A stretch of DNA of 64,000 nt, taken from the NCBI GenBank assembly GCA_947044405.1, contig CAMRHE010000017.1, positions 12,177,001-12,241,000 on the forward strand, written 5' to 3'. The stretch is from Leptodactylus fallax (lineage: Eukaryota > Chordata > Amphibia > Anura > Leptodactylidae). Shown in pieces: positions 37,192 to 49,044 of the stretch (position 1 is its first letter; every line of letters begins with the position of its first letter). Position numbers and translations under genes: made by a program. The notes beneath the pieces are model-generated. The model was not told the DNA's origin. It saw only the letters and a list, made by a program, of their open reading frames with translations, and did no database searches.

Positions 37192-38020
37192 TGTTAACCC
37201 TTTCATCACTTTAGACCACCAGAAATATTAAAAGTCTCTGCTTTACAACCCTAGACCAGATATTATCTACCAGATATTATATCAGTAACCCATATTCTAA
37301 ACAAGCCTAATACCTTTAGCTCTTGCCCCACCCTGTACTATAAAGTATGTTACCATTATTATACTACCATTATTATATTACCGTTATGTATCCTAGCAAA
37401 CTAGGAATAAAATGTACTAACCTTTGTACCAACACAGACAACCAGATGTGTTAACCCTTAATCTACCCAAGACCACCTGGTATGTCACCATTAATCACTT
37501 CACCACCCTAGGGAGAGAATGTTCTAACCAGTACAGACCACCAAAATATAATTATTAACGCTTACTTCTCTCTTACATACTTAACATATTAACATTTACC
37601 CTTTTTTCATCCTAGACCACTATGGTTATTACATTTACCCCCTCTACACCACTAGGTATGTGTCTATTAATCCCTTCACTACCCTAAGAAACCAGGCATA
37701 ATACCTTTAACTCTTTCACCACCCTAAAATATCAAGTATGTTACTATCATCCACATTATTACCGACGGAAATCTGGAAGAGTTATAGCAAGCTGTAAACC
37801 TCCAAAAATAAACTCATAAACCAATAAGTCACCCTAACCCACTTGACATGTTACCATTACCTCCATCACCACTCTAGACCACCAAGAAAATGACGTTAAC
37901 CCCTTCACCACCCGAGACCACCAAGTATCTTGCTATTATCCCAATCCCTACCCTAGAACACCAGGAATAAAATGTATTAATGACCATGAGATCCACTCTA
38001 GACCCTCAGAGTTATTAGAT
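37192..38020. repeat. Decayed 40-50-bp minisatellite
   Basis: The phrases TTCACCACCCTAGACCACCA, GGTATGTTACCATTA and AACCCCTTCACCACC recur with many changes (for example at 37210, 37240, 37495, 37612, 37672, 37715, 37868, 37905 and 37965). The array directly abuts the right end of the satellite-bearing element. Confidence 0.7.
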
Positions 38021-38035
38021 CTAACCTAAAGGGGT

Positions 38036-38275
38036 AATCCAGGGCTCATATATTGTTGACCTGTTTTTTTGGATACATCATCAATGTGATTGTTGGGTGT
38101 CTGACACCCAGGACCCCCAATGATCAGCAAGTTGAAGAGGCTGCAGTTTTTGGGTGTGTGCCGCAGCCGCTTTACTGAATACCGAGCACAGCGCCGTACA
38201 TTGTGTAGGGGCTGTACTTGGTATTACATTTCAGCCCCATCCACTTGCCAGCATCAAAATACACAGAAAACACAT
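38036..38275. repeat. T2-like miniature-element fragment
   Basis: AAAGGGGTAATCCAGGGCTC at the left, then GACACCCAGGACCCCCAATG and CAGCGCCGTACATTGTGTAG, are familiar interior phrases of the TTAAAGG family in this window. No right terminus is seen. Confidence 0.5.
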
Positions 38276-38637
38276 TCATTAAGACCAGTGTGCTACTCTG
38301 GCGGCCGCCAGTACCCATGTCACACCAACTAGTTTAGAGATTGTGTGGCCTGCGGAAAGTGGGGGAAAAGATGCAACTCTCTGGCACAAATCTGCCATAC
38401 TCCAAAAATTACGCTTGTTCTCTTGCAGATTTAGTTTGATAAGTGTGCCCCATTGTGATAACACCATGAGCTGAGATGATCTGGTCAGAGCTGGCACATC
38501 TTTATTCATATGTAATACTGAGAAAGAGAGAGGAAGAAAAAGAGAATAATCCGACTATTTACATAAATAAGTGTATTTGGGTGTAGATCTGAGAAACATG
38601 TATGATGAATGTATGCGTGATCTATCTGTATGTAAAT

Positions 38638-38943
38638 ATCTATCTATCTATCTATCTGTAAATATGTATCTGTCTACCTATCAGTAAATATCTATCTCTT
38701 TTATATCTATCTGTAAATATGTTTATATCTGAGTATCTATCTATCGATCTATCTATCTGTAATTATCTATCTATCTATTTATCTATCTCATATCTATCTA
38801 TCTATAATTATCTATCTATCTATCTATCTGTCTGTCTGTAATTATATATTTATATGAAAATTTCTATCTGTCTATATGTAAGTATACTTCTAAAAATATC
38901 TGTCTATCCATATGTAAATATTTATTTTTGTTCCATATGTCTG

Positions 38944-38991
<48 letters not shown>

Positions 38992-39274
38992 TTATCTATC
39001 ATCTATCTCTTTCATGTGTATCTTTTTCATATCTATCTATCTACCTATCTACCTACCTATCTGTTACTATGTATCTATATGTAAATCTTTATCTGTCTAT
39101 ATGGAAGTATCTATCTATAAATATCTATCTATTATCTATCTATATGTAAATCTCTATCTGTCCATATGTAATTATCTATATATCTATAAATATCTATCTT
39201 TGTTTCATGCATCTATCTATCCTCTATATCTTTCATGCCTATTTTTTTCATATATCTATCTGTTAATATCTGAG

Positions 39275-39323
<49 letters not shown>

Positions 39324-39524
39324 GTAACTATGTATCTATATGTAAATCTTTATCTCCCTATATGTAAGTATCTATTTATAAATATCTATCTATTTATCTG
39401 CAAATATATATCTTGTTTCATCTATCATCAGTTTTTGTGTCTATTTTTTCATGTCTAACCATCATCTATCTCTTTCATATCTATCTTTTCCATATTATCT
39501 ATCTATTTATCTATCATAGCATTT

Positions 39525-39559
<35 letters not shown>

Positions 39560-39770
39560 GTAACTATGTATCTATATGTAAATCTTTATCTGTCTGAATG
39601 TAAGTATCTATCTATAAATATCTATCTATCTATCTGTAAATAAATATCTTGTTTCATCTATCTATCTATCTATCTATTTATCTATCTATCATCTATCTCT
39701 TTTATGTCTATCTATTTTTTCATGTCTAACAATCATCTAGCTCTTTCATATCTATTTATCTATGGTAGCA
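38638..39770. repeat. Compound (ATCT)n region with higher-order repeat
   Basis: ATCT runs alternate with a phrase ACTATGTATCTATATGTAAA, TCTTTATCT that recurs at about 39066, 39326 and 39562, giving a higher-order spacing of roughly 235-260 bases. Secondary phrases (TCTATCTATAAATATCTATC; TCATGTCTAACCATC) also recur. Open frames here are artefacts. Confidence 0.9.
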
Positions 39771-40140
39771 TTTCCCATACACAGACAGCATGTGCACATA
39801 GTGTGTGTATACAATCTTTCAATCTATCTGTTTCAGCTATAGGTATGTGTGAATATATGTGTGCTCAGTAAGCCAGTGACATCTATTCCCCACATTGTAG
39901 AGAAGCCATGTATATTCTGGTAAACCTAGCATGCACAATTAGCTTCATCTGCCATCTGCTCCTCCACATCCTCAGCCTTCCTCACTACATACTTGGAAGT
40001 AATAGAGCACATATTTCAGATGAATTTGTGTGGCTCTGGAAAAGAAATCGATTTGGGTAATGAGACACTTCAGCTGACACTGGAAGTTTTGTGGGCAGTC
40101 ACAGAAGGCTGGGCAGTTTACAGGAGAAATAGTGTGGTGC
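39771..40140 (+). other. Unique sequence upstream of the putative first exon
   Basis: Non-repetitive sequence between the ATCT block and the candidate exon. If the exon at 40141-40604 is real, this stretch should contain or adjoin the promoter. I see no clear TATA box or CpG island. Confidence 0.3.
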
Positions 40141-40604
40141 CCCTTTAAGACATAGACTAGGCTCCAGAGGAGGAATGCACAGAGTAGTCACAGGCAGCAG
40201 TCACAGTATAGGCAGCACATAGAGAGCTGCTGCGTCCTCTACACTGAGGCTCATCCAGCACTGCAAGCAAAGGATCTGTCCTGCTACAACTAAGGCTTTG
40301 TGCACTACAAGGTGATGCTGGAAAAGGATTGAAAGGGAGGAAAATGAGCAAGATACCACCCTCCAAATCTTGGCCACTTTTCCTGACAACACAGTCAGAG
40401 CTGTGATGTCTCTTTCCTCTTGTGCAAATCCTGTAGGAGTGAGCAGCAGAGCACACAGCACCTTGTACTAATCCCCAGCAAGAAGATTATTTGGGAAAAG
40501 CTTTGCTTCAATGAGGCTTATTTTGGTGCAAATGGATTTTAAAAAGTGTTAGATCATTCCAATGAATGCCCCTGGAACTCCATGCCCCTGGCTGGATTAT
40601 ACAG
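40141..40604 (+). other. Putative 5' (mainly untranslated) exon of an unidentified gene
   Basis: Single-copy sequence ends in TGGATTATACAG|GTAAGA, a strong 5' splice site at 40604/40605. The next donor-bearing exon lies 2.8 kb downstream on the same strand (43446-43566). Several upstream ATGs occur, including one at 40562 that runs open to the donor (ATGAATGCCCCTGG) and ends in phase 1. The 5' limit is unknown; 40141 is a guess at where repeat-free transcript-like sequence begins. There is no direct evidence of transcription. Confidence 0.35.
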
Positions 40605-41508
40605 GTAAGAAGGAGCCACACAATGCAGATGGCAAAAGTCATGGGCTATAGATGACAGAGCAAGGAGGGACAGGAGCTGCCATGAAATGACTTATTGATC
40701 CTCTATTAGAAGGGGTCTGGAGAAGCCAGCAGGGGTGATCTAGTGGATAATGGGGAGCAGGCAGCAGCAGATATGGGACAAGTTTATAGAATGCTGTGAG
40801 TAGATAGATGTATAGATAGATGTAGCAGTGCTGAATTGGTAATAGGTGATATCCTAATCACACCACATCATAAACTGGTCTATACTATGCAGGGCACATT
40901 CAGCTCTCTAGTGTGTTAAGATATTATTGGGAAAGCTTAGTCTAAAGTGTGAATTCTGGAGAAGTTCGATGGATTGACCAACTTCATCTGTCTACTGTAC
41001 ACTGCTTCTGTCCATGTGTCCTGTACAGAGAAAGCATAACCCACTAGATGGGAATAGAGCAGGGCAGCAAGGGTAATTGGGGTGGACGGATACATAGGAT
41101 GGATAGATAGATTTAGAGTGTATACTCAATATATATGCATACTCTATATCTATTGATCGACCGATCTATCTATCTATTTATCTATCTGTCCATCTAGATA
41201 GTTACTAGAGTGTAGAAACTATATATGCTTCTGTCTGTCCATCCATATCTAATTTCTATTTACATGTATGTAATATTTGTAAACATAAAGGAACATGAAT
41301 ATAAATATGTATACAATTATATAGATATACTGTAAACATTCACACAAGCACACAGGTGTATATTTATACACAAACAGAAATGTACATATTTTTACTGTCA
41401 ATATGAATGGAAACTGTATATCAAAAATCTGTGTACATGTCTTATATGTGTCTATCTAGGAATCATCTGTAGTATGATCAGCACATAGGACTGACTAATG
41501 ACTAGCCC

Positions 41509-41510
<2 letters not shown>

Positions 41511-41563
<53 letters not shown>

Positions 41564-41573
41564 CATCCATAAG
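41511..41573. repeat. (ATCT)n microsatellite
   Basis: An uninterrupted run of about 15 tetramers, ending in CCATCCAT. Confidence 0.95.
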
Positions 41574-42112
41574 GAGACTGCACACAAAATAACACAGTAT
41601 ATACATACATTTGGACCTATGTGCAGTCTATGCTTTGTATTGGACACTTAATATCTTCCAGCATCTTCTGGGTTACACAGTAAGTGGTCAGGCAATTCCC
41701 CAGGGTCAGGGAGAGGTTTTACCATTTCTTCCAAATGAATAAGCATTTTGGTGTGAAGAAATGCCCCCTTCAGACTGGCCTGCCACATCCCTCAGTCTGA
41801 CTACTGCACTATTAAATAAGGGGCCCTAGCAGTGCGATTGGCTGAATATGGAGAGTGTCTGCGCCCTGATTAATTGTCTGATATGTAATAATATCATAGC
41901 TGATGATGTGCTGAGGAGAGGACTGAGCTGAAGGACATAGTCACTAGTCAGCCCCATGTGCTCATCACACTACAGGTGACTCCTACAACATTTCCTTAAA
42001 AATTCCAAATGATCAGACCCAGCCTAAGAGGGTCAAATGTCAATCAGGGTCATAAGTCACATATTGTTTCTCCATATTCAGTAATGAAACATTTCACAAG
42101 GAAATCTATCTA

Positions 42113-42120
42113 GCCATCAA

Positions 42121-42174
<54 letters not shown>

Positions 42175-42208
42175 CCTACCTATCAATATCTATTTATCTA
42201 TCCATCAA

Positions 42209-42250
<42 letters not shown>

Positions 42251-42261
42251 CCTATCTACTC

Positions 42262-42302
<41 letters not shown>

Positions 42303-42335
42303 CATCAATATCTATCTATCTATATATCTATCACT
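42113..42335. repeat. (ATCT)n microsatellite with CCATCAATATC spacers
   Basis: ATCT runs are separated by CATCAATATCTAT at 42115, 42183, 42200 and 42302, showing that run-plus-spacer blocks were duplicated. Confidence 0.93.
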
Positions 42336-42566
42336 TAACATATGTACTAGCCTTACCCGTAGTAGTCATGACATGCTTCAGTGATAACGTAACATGTGTG
42401 TGCTATTTGCATAGCAAACCATTCATAGACTTAACATGTGCAACACACATAGCATTACATTAATGGAATTGTGTAAGTAACGTTTGTTTGGCGCTTGCTA
42501 CGTTTGTATCTTTCTCCAATCTATTACCTAAAAACCAGTCTTTTTTGTATCTATCTGGTTCTTTCA

Positions 42567-42570
<4 letters not shown>

Positions 42571-42605
<35 letters not shown>

Positions 42606-42606
42606 T
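42571..42606. repeat. (ATCT)n microsatellite, short
   Basis: About nine tetramers, flanked by TATC-rich imperfect sequence that extends to about 42800. Confidence 0.9.
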
Positions 42607-43005
42607 GTCTATATATCTATTCATACATATATGTATCTATTCATACTTCCCATATCCTTCCATTCCTTTCACATTCATCTATACATTATCCATGTAATAT
42701 CTATCTGTGAGAGATATATTTATCTATATCTATCTATGTATTTATTCGTCTACTTATCTACCTACATACTTCATATTTATCTTTATATCTATAGATAAAC
42801 GCAAGCAATGTGTAAGTTCACACACGGCAGATTTGTTGCAGAAATGTCTTTCACTGTCCCATTTATATGAATGGGTTTAGCACAATTCCATGCACAAGCC
42901 GCAGCAAACAAATGCATGGATGTGATTTTCAGTCTCAGAATTTTTTTTTTTAAACTCCTGTATGTGAACAAAAGTCTAGGGTTCATGGGTGAAACAGAGC
43001 TTCTC

Positions 43006-43159
43006 CGATGTAGCAGAGCTGAGTTTGTAGTTTGCTTATTGTATCACATTACATTATCTTATAGGTTCTCTTATGACTGCAGGTAGAATTTCATTGTGTC
43101 TATACTGGAACATCTCAGCCCCAGACAGAGCATTGACACATTCAGCTCTGCTACATCTG
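43006..43159. mobile_element. Solo miniature element, GATGTAGCAGAGCTGA family, ~154 bp
   Basis: The left end CGATGTAGCAGAGCTGAGTT and the right end GACACATTCAGCTCTGCTAC, ATCTG form the same TIR as the tandem-repeat-bearing element at 25458-26712. The interior is short and unrelated to the 175-190-bp repeat. Confidence 0.8.
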
Positions 43160-43445
43160 TGCATTGGTATAATCTGCCATTATTATTTATTTATTAGCAG
43201 GTTGTAAATTTGTCTTGACACGGACCTGCAGACGGTTAGTTTATTAGAGAGCCATTTGTAGTAGTAAGTGGTTCATCTGTCCCTGCTGGCTTTGACTCTT
43301 TCCTGGGCTGTCTTTCTGCTCTTAACCTTTCTGTTACTATTATGTGGTGTAGCAGAGCAGACTGCTGGGCCATCCAATATATTGTAATTGTTACCATGTA
43401 GTGAAGGGTCAGGAGAATAACTCATCATGTCCATGTTTCACCTAG

Positions 43446-43566
43446 AGAATGGCGATGGTCTGTGCAATGTCTTGGGTCGTATATTTGTGGATAAGTGCCT
43501 GCGTGCTGTTACTGTGTCAGGGATCTCTCCATCAGCAGAGCTTTCAACATCATCTTCACCGGCCAG
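43446..43566 (+). CDS. Putative signal-peptide exon of an unidentified secreted or membrane protein
   Basis: ATG at 43449 lies just after a plausible acceptor (CATGTTTCACCTAG). The 39-codon frame encodes [20 protein letters not shown], then [19 protein letters not shown]. This has a hydrophobic core at residues 9-22 and a small-residue region (CQG-S) suited to signal peptidase cleavage at about residue 25. The exon ends CGGCCAG|GTAAGG, a strong donor in phase 1, the phase commonly found after signal-peptide exons of extracellular proteins. I do not recognise the protein, and no following exon was identified in the remaining 20 kb, which would imply a long intron. A second open frame crosses the same exon (continuing phase 1 from the ATG at 40562), but it looks less like natural protein. 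Confidence 0.45.
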
Positions 43567-43918
43567 GTAAGGAGCCTTCAGGTCTTGACCTTTCTTATCA
43601 TGGCGGCTTAATGTATTCGTATTGCCATTGGCCATGAAATATCATGGTCATGTAGCTGAATACAAGCTATTCCTCTAAGTTATCATCCCTTTTAGGTGGG
43701 GGGGTCTGACTGGTGTATTGTTGAATGGACTGACTGGCAAAAAGTCCTGAACAATCCCTGACCCTCCCTCTGGCCACTCCTTTATGTCACTTATCTCCAG
43801 ACCCCATGGGAACATTTATATACACTTGTATGACTGATATGGTGACAAATTGATTTATAGTGATTCTTCATATGGATTCAGACTGATGTATTTGGTTTTT
43901 AAGAGCTTTATTATATTA

Positions 43919-43921
43919 TTT

Positions 43922-43963
<42 letters not shown>

Positions 43964-44046
43964 ATAGTAATGTGCTATTATATATATATATATATATGTA
44001 TATATTGTAATGTGCTAATATATATGTTTATATATATATTACACAC

Positions 44047-44085
<39 letters not shown>
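43919..44085. repeat. (AT)n microsatellite with a repeated TAATGTGCTA spacer
   Basis: Three TA runs are separated by GTAATGTGCTATTATATA-type spacers (about 43966 and 44008), with a last spacer containing ACACACATAAAT (44041). Strongly self-complementary throughout. Confidence 0.93.
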
Positions 44086-44090
<5 letters not shown>

Positions 44091-44971
44091 ATTGTATAGA
44101 TTGTCAAAAAGCCTTATGAAATGTCGATGCAGAAGCAGCGCGGGCTGAGTATGTCAGCCCCCATAAATCGTTGTAAAATCAGACTCTGCTGCAATGGCCA
44201 TTTCTTATTATATGTACTGCACTTTTAAGACAATCACAAGGGCCGTGTATTATAAGACATGTTGGTTGTGCTATAATTATTTCTGTGTCTTTTGGATGTG
44301 TTTGTTTCACTATGTACCAGTCCAGATACCTTTATCAGCACATTGGGTGTGATGGTCACCATGTTGTAGTGGTTCATGTAGGTCTGATCAAGATATTATT
44401 GACCACTAGATATATAGACACATCCTACACATGTATATTGTATGTGTAATGTATGTAATAAATGAATACTATATATTATGTAATATTCAACCCTGCTAAG
44501 TAAATATATTGACTGTTTGCAGTAAAACTTGTCATTTTATGTACACTATAGAACTAGTTTTTAGGATAGTTCATTGTGACACCATTTGCCAGAAAAACAG
44601 GGGTCCCGGCACCAAAGATGTTAACCCATTCAGAGAAGCATCTATGTCCAAATGTAGCAGAACTGGTAGTGTAGTGCTGGGGTAATCCATCTTGGGTAAC
44701 ACATTGCGATGATGTGACAAACCACAAGCCCTCATGCTACCTAATAAATGATTTTTCTTGCTATATTGAGCTTTCTTTCAGAAAGCCTGCAATGGGGGCT
44801 ACGTTGCTGGATGGTGGCCCTTGGGTACTTAAATCTACAGATATTAGGAGTAGATAGAGAGTGTCCAAATGATATAAAAAGCTTGAGAACATCCAGAATG
44901 TATGCATTATAGCGTTTTTAATTTCTTACAATGTATCATGTGGCTTCCAGGTTTCCTGTCATGATGTGACA
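44086..44971. other. No recognised gene; degenerate TIR fragment near 44648
   Basis: Mostly unique. CCAAATGTAGCAGAACTGG at about 44647 resembles a decayed end of the GATGTAGCAGAGCTGA family. Confidence 0.4.
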
Positions 44972-45138
44972 CAGTGAAACCTCTTAGAGATAACTGCAAA
45001 AACTTGCATTGAAAAGTGGTCTCCTATGGGGTGGTCTTCTCAAAGTAGATGGCCAGTAAGTATGATATGGTGGAGCTGAAAACCTGTCTCAGGAATTCTG
45101 ACCTGGATAAGGGATCGTCATTTGGAGAGGTTTTACTG
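44972..45138. mobile_element. Miniature element, CAGTGAAACCTC ends, 167 bp
   Basis: CAGTGAAACCTCTTAGAG at the left and TTGGAGAGGTTTTACTG at the right are inverted repeats. The interior contains GTGGTCTTCTCAAAGTAGAT, shared with the partial copy at 45620. The right flank begins TA, compatible with a Tc1/mariner-superfamily (TA-target) element; the left flank does not confirm it. Confidence 0.7.
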
Positions 45139-45619
45139 TATTAGTTTGATGGCCGTGGTGGTGTCTACTCGTGATCCTTGATGATTTACTGAAAACTTGA
45201 TATTCCTATAGAAGTATTTACAGCTAATGAAATACAATATTAGTATTCTCATTGTCAATCATGTAAAGACATTTTAGGAACTTGGCTATATTTTCTTCAC
45301 CATATCTTGAAGAGGTTTGGTGGAATAGTGACCAGCAAGTCCTATGAGGAGATGTCCGTCAAGTCAAATAGCAAAATAATCATTTCATTGATGGATTTTG
45401 TATGGAATGTATATATTCCCCCTCTTTGGGCATAGACTTGTGCCAGATACCGTGTTGTCCTTCTACCCAACAGAAAGCAGTGTTGGTATCATAAGTTTTA
45501 ACGGGACAAAGCAAAGTATTGAGGACATTCATGGTACTAGATAACCATGGTAGATGCTTATCAGGGGATCTCCTCTTTGAGATGATCACCCAAAAATTAT
45601 ATTGCAAATAGGTTTTCTA
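45139..45619. other. No recognised feature
   Basis: Non-repetitive sequence between two copies of the CAGTGAAACCTC element. A 75-residue minus-strand frame (45380-45607) has no recognisable domain. Confidence 0.35.
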
Positions 45620-45748
45620 GAAGGATGGGCTTCTCAAACTAGGTGCAAAGTATATGACAGAACTGAAAATCTTACACAGGAAATTTGGTCTGGTTAAGGA
45701 GGTGGTCTTCTGAATGAAGGGTTCTTTTGGAGAAGTTTCATTGTGTCT
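45620..45748. mobile_element. Partial copy of the CAGTGAAACCTC miniature element
   Basis: GGATGGGCTTCTCAAACTAG, GGTGGTCTTCTGAATGAAG and the end TTGGAGAAGTTTCATTGTG align with the copy at 44972-45138. The left terminus is missing. Confidence 0.6.
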
Positions 45749-45845
45749 CTTGTTGGACACATTTGCCCATGGATCTAGTAATGTATCTACCACTGCTGCT
45801 CATGTGAGGTTCCAACTATGAAGTCCACCATCTTGCCTCTGGCCA

Positions 45846-45910
45846 TCTGGGAGTGCTCGGAGTTCTGGTTTCCCAACAACTGAGGAGTCAAAGGTTGGCG
45901 ACCACTGGCT
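45846..45910. mobile_element. Fragment of the palindromic hAT-like miniature element
   Basis: CTGGGAGTGCTCGGAGTTCT, CCCAACAACTGAGGAGTC and AAAGGTTGGCGACCACTGG correspond to one arm of the 12138-12295 element, diverged. Confidence 0.55.
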
Positions 45911-47379
45911 ATCACCCTGGAAAAGTGAGTGATGAACTCAACAGGCTCGCCTTCCAAATTGTCTCCAAGTGTCTGTTTGCAGGACTCAAGATTCTTAGAT
46001 GACTGTCCTAAGAGCATTGGCTTTGATTTCGCACCATGTGGCTAGGTGACCACTTAGGACACCAGAAGCCTTACTATGTATCTCTTCATAGGCCTATTCT
46101 TGTATGGGTCATCTCTAAGTTTCCCATATAATGGGTTCTGGAGTACTGTGCATGTGTGATGAGGAAAGGCCTTATAAACAGCATGGAAAGCTCCAATGCC
46201 TATTTAACAAAAGTGATCCTGACAACCAGAAACCATATACATATTGAATCTTTGGTCTCCTGCCAAGGAAGACCTTGTTTTCACAGATGAAGACAGCATG
46301 TCTTATCTGCACTGAATATCTCCCGATACTCAATAAACATTGTAGAACCACTGGATAACACAATTTCCAGTTTGTTAAAATCAACCCAAGCAAGTGGCAT
46401 TATCGGAGCAGGACAGGGAAAAGAGCACACGGGCATCTCGGCAGCATTTGCTTAAGCCGGAGCAATGACCTCTTTTATGAAGCAGGAGCTGTAAGATGCC
46501 AAGTGCATACCAAGTACTAGGGAAATGTAAAAATGACATATCTTTCACTCAAGGCTGTGATATAGATAGAGTGAAGCTTTAACATTTGCTTCATCACCTG
46601 GTTAGGAGCGGCTTGGCTCCCCCCTCCAGCGCGCCTCTTTTAGTCTCCTTCACCATACCCTATGTGAGTAAGATTGATGGGACGCTGAATCTAGGCAGCC
46701 AATTTCAGTCTCTTAAGAAATAATCCGCAGCATTGACAGATGAGTGGAATTGGACGATCGGCTTGCATCATTCACATGTTGCACACCTGAAGAACAAGCC
46801 AAGGAAAAATATTTGGCAACCCCTTTGAAACTGTGATTTATAACGTCCCCATTGGCTATCACCCAGCTGGGGGTGCTGTAAAATAATAAAATGATAAATG
46901 ATTACCCCTCAAAGATTCCTCTGGGCTCCATCTAAGGATGTAGCTAAAGAATCGCAGGTCCTGCTGCAAAAGCTTAGCCTGGGTCCCCCTGTGGCAACTT
47001 CTTCTTATAACCATCAACCATGTCCCATCCTTACATTTAAGCATAATTTACATTTTACTTTCCTTCCTTTCTGGGCCCAGACCACCGGGAAGACTTCTTC
47101 ATAACATGTCTGTGCACACAAGCTTCTTATTCCCTCTTTTGTGCCATGACCTCCTGCATAGAATCCCTCCTATATGCTGACCAACTGCTATTTTTTGACA
47201 TTGCAGGGTTAATGTTCTCCTTTCTGACAGTGGTAGGTTGTGTATCATAAATTCTCTCACTCCAGTGTACCAGAGGACAGGAAATAGATAGGGGGAATAA
47301 AACAATACACAGACTGCCGGCTATCAAAGGAGATCCAAGAATCTTTATCATCCTTAGCGTGGTGTGTGTGACCTGGGGG
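45911..47379. other. Mostly unique sequence, no gene called
   Basis: Includes a GC-richer patch around 46600-46650 (GAGCGGCTTGGCTCCCC). Several 60-110-residue frames overlap on both strands at 46859-47459 but none shows a domain or splice context. Confidence 0.35.
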
Positions 47380-47480
47380 CCCCCCTGGCTTATGGGCCCG
47401 GTCACAGTTGTGACCATTGCAACCCCTATGGTTACTCCAGTGTTCCCCTCCAGCTCCATCCTCTCTGCTCACTTGCTGGT
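47380..47480. repeat. Dispersed repeat fragment
   Basis: GGCTTATGGGCCCGGTCACA, then CCCTATGGTTACTCCAGTG, resembles the end of the dispersed repeat at 51880-51955 (CCAGGGCCCGATAGCGGCTG, CACCCCTAATATT). Assigned on this similarity only. Confidence 0.45.
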
Positions 47481-47639
47481 TAGCTGTTCACATGCTGTCC
47501 AAGCAGTCACGTGCCTAGATGTCAGGGTGTCAGGGCCGATGCAGCTAGTCACATAATAGAAAAGGAACTACAAAGGGTTTGTCTCTGTCTAAAGGACCTG
47601 ACACTTGTGTACATTACACTGACAGCCTATTGATCATAA

Positions 47640-48095
47640 AGTCCACCATGTAATACTTCATTTCTCCTGTGGAGGCGCTGCAGGTACATTGAACACTTGT
47701 TACAGGACAGATTACACTTGATTGTTGGAACAACCTATGATCAGTGTATTGTCTATGGTCCATCCATCTAAAAAGGTGGATGTCCTAAGCAGACCATCCC
47801 TTTAATGGCAGAATGGTTACAGTTATGTAAATCCAGAATGCCAGGAAAGCTGTTTTTCATCTAATCGTGGTTATCAACCATCCTTTCCAGAAACAGATAG
47901 AAAGAAAGAGAAAGATATTTAGCAACTGAAATAATATGGAAAGTTTTTGGGGATTGGCCTCCTATATATACAGAATATCTCAGTGGTTATCATGTAATGC
48001 TTCATTTGTCCTGTCGGGGCGCTGCAGGGAAACTGCTTGATTTTATTATAGCTGATCGCTGGGGTTTTAGCAGATGGACAATGAACATCAGCTCA
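47640..48095. repeat. Two copies of a GGCGCTGCAGG-containing repeat
   Basis: At 47648-47760 and 47992-48080 the phrases ATGTAATACTTCATTTCTCC or TGTAATGCTTCATTTGTCC, GGCGCTGCAGG and then GATTGTTGG or GATCGCTGGGG occur in order. A third copy is at 53138-53240 (AATGCTCAATTTCCCCCATG, GGCGCTGCAGGGAAATTAGA). No protein is encoded. Confidence 0.65.
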
Positions 48096-48274
48096 TTGCT
48101 GGGAGATCTTTTGAGCAATATACTACAGGAAACCATTATCTAACTGTACAACTGCGCCCATAGCAACCAATCGCAATATAGCTTTCATTTTTCCACAGCA
48201 GCTTTTGAAACGAAAGCCATGATTGGTTGCCAAGAGCAACAAAGCTGGTTGGGGCCATATTAATACGTTTACCA

Positions 48275-48605
48275 CATACTTGCCAACTTTTTAGGATGGT
48301 GGCCAAGGAGAACCAGTGTGCGAAGAGCGCTGTGAAATTTTTTGGGTGATCCCGGACAAAGCTGCTGCCCAATTGAGACATAACGCACTCATTTCTTGGG
48401 TGAAACACCATTTTTGTGATGTTGACATGAAATTTGCCAGTCATGCCCCTTTTCTGTGACATGCCTGGCACATAAAGTTCCCATATCACTTGTAATATGA
48501 TCAAGGGTCGGGCGCACAGGAGATTTGCCCACTCTTCCGGGGTGTCAGGAGGTCACCCCTTATTGTGGGATCCTCCCAGATGTTTCGGGATGGTTGGCAG
48601 GTGTG
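48275..48605. mobile_element. Miniature element, ATACTTGCCAACT family (copy 1)
   Basis: The left end CATACTTGCCAACTTTTTAG and the right end GGGATGGTTGGCAGGTGTG form an imperfect inverted repeat. The interior contains GGTGATCCCGGACAAAGC and GGGGTGTCAGGAGGTCACCC. Related copies are at 53421-53707 and, less clearly, 54991-55256. Confidence 0.65.
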
Positions 48606-48810
48606 GTTTACTATAGGTAAAGGGACAGCTTCAGGCAAACCTATAGACACCTATAGGCACCGATTATGTCGATGGAGGACAAAAAAGTGTTCTGTTGGCC
48701 ACTGTGGGGCGCTGTCCTCTGGGGCTTTCATTTTTTATAGGTGACAGAGGCCACTGTATGGCGTCCGTCACAGGTATCTATGCGTATGTGGTAAGCATAC
48801 ACTGCGGACC

Positions 48811-49044
48811 CTAGGCTACATGCACACGACTGAGTGCGTCGTCCGTGCTGGGCTCCGATGCTCCGTCTGATCCGATAATTATAATGCAGGTTCTATCCTG
48901 CTGTATCATACTGGATCGGAAGGGACAGAACCCTCCATTGAAGTCAGTGGGGGACGGATGTCATCTGAGTGTGATCCGAGTGCCTTTCGTTATAAAATCG
49001 GCCCCCTCTCGGCCTGCACACTTGGCCGTGTGCCTAAGGCCTTA
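48811..49044. mobile_element. Miniature element, GGCTACATGCACACGA family
   Basis: CTAGGCTACATGCACACGAC at the left and TTGGCCGTGTGCCTAAGGCC, TTA at the right are inverted repeats. The interior is rich in GGATCGG / CCGATCC and GTCAGTGGGGGACGGATG motifs. 234 bp, non-coding. Confidence 0.7.

Larger units (their letters stand above)
40605..43445 (+). other. Possible intron, with microsatellites and one miniature element
   Basis: Lies between the candidate donor at 40604 and the candidate acceptor TTTCACCTAG at 43445. It holds ATCT runs (41511-41573, 42113-42335, 42571-42606), the small TIR element at 43006-43159 and otherwise unremarkable sequence. The intron assignment depends wholly on the two exon calls. 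Confidence 0.35.

Noticed and set aside
43919..44085. AT-rich tract as a replication origin or promoter
   Set aside because: A plain (TA)n microsatellite with duplicated spacers explains it fully.
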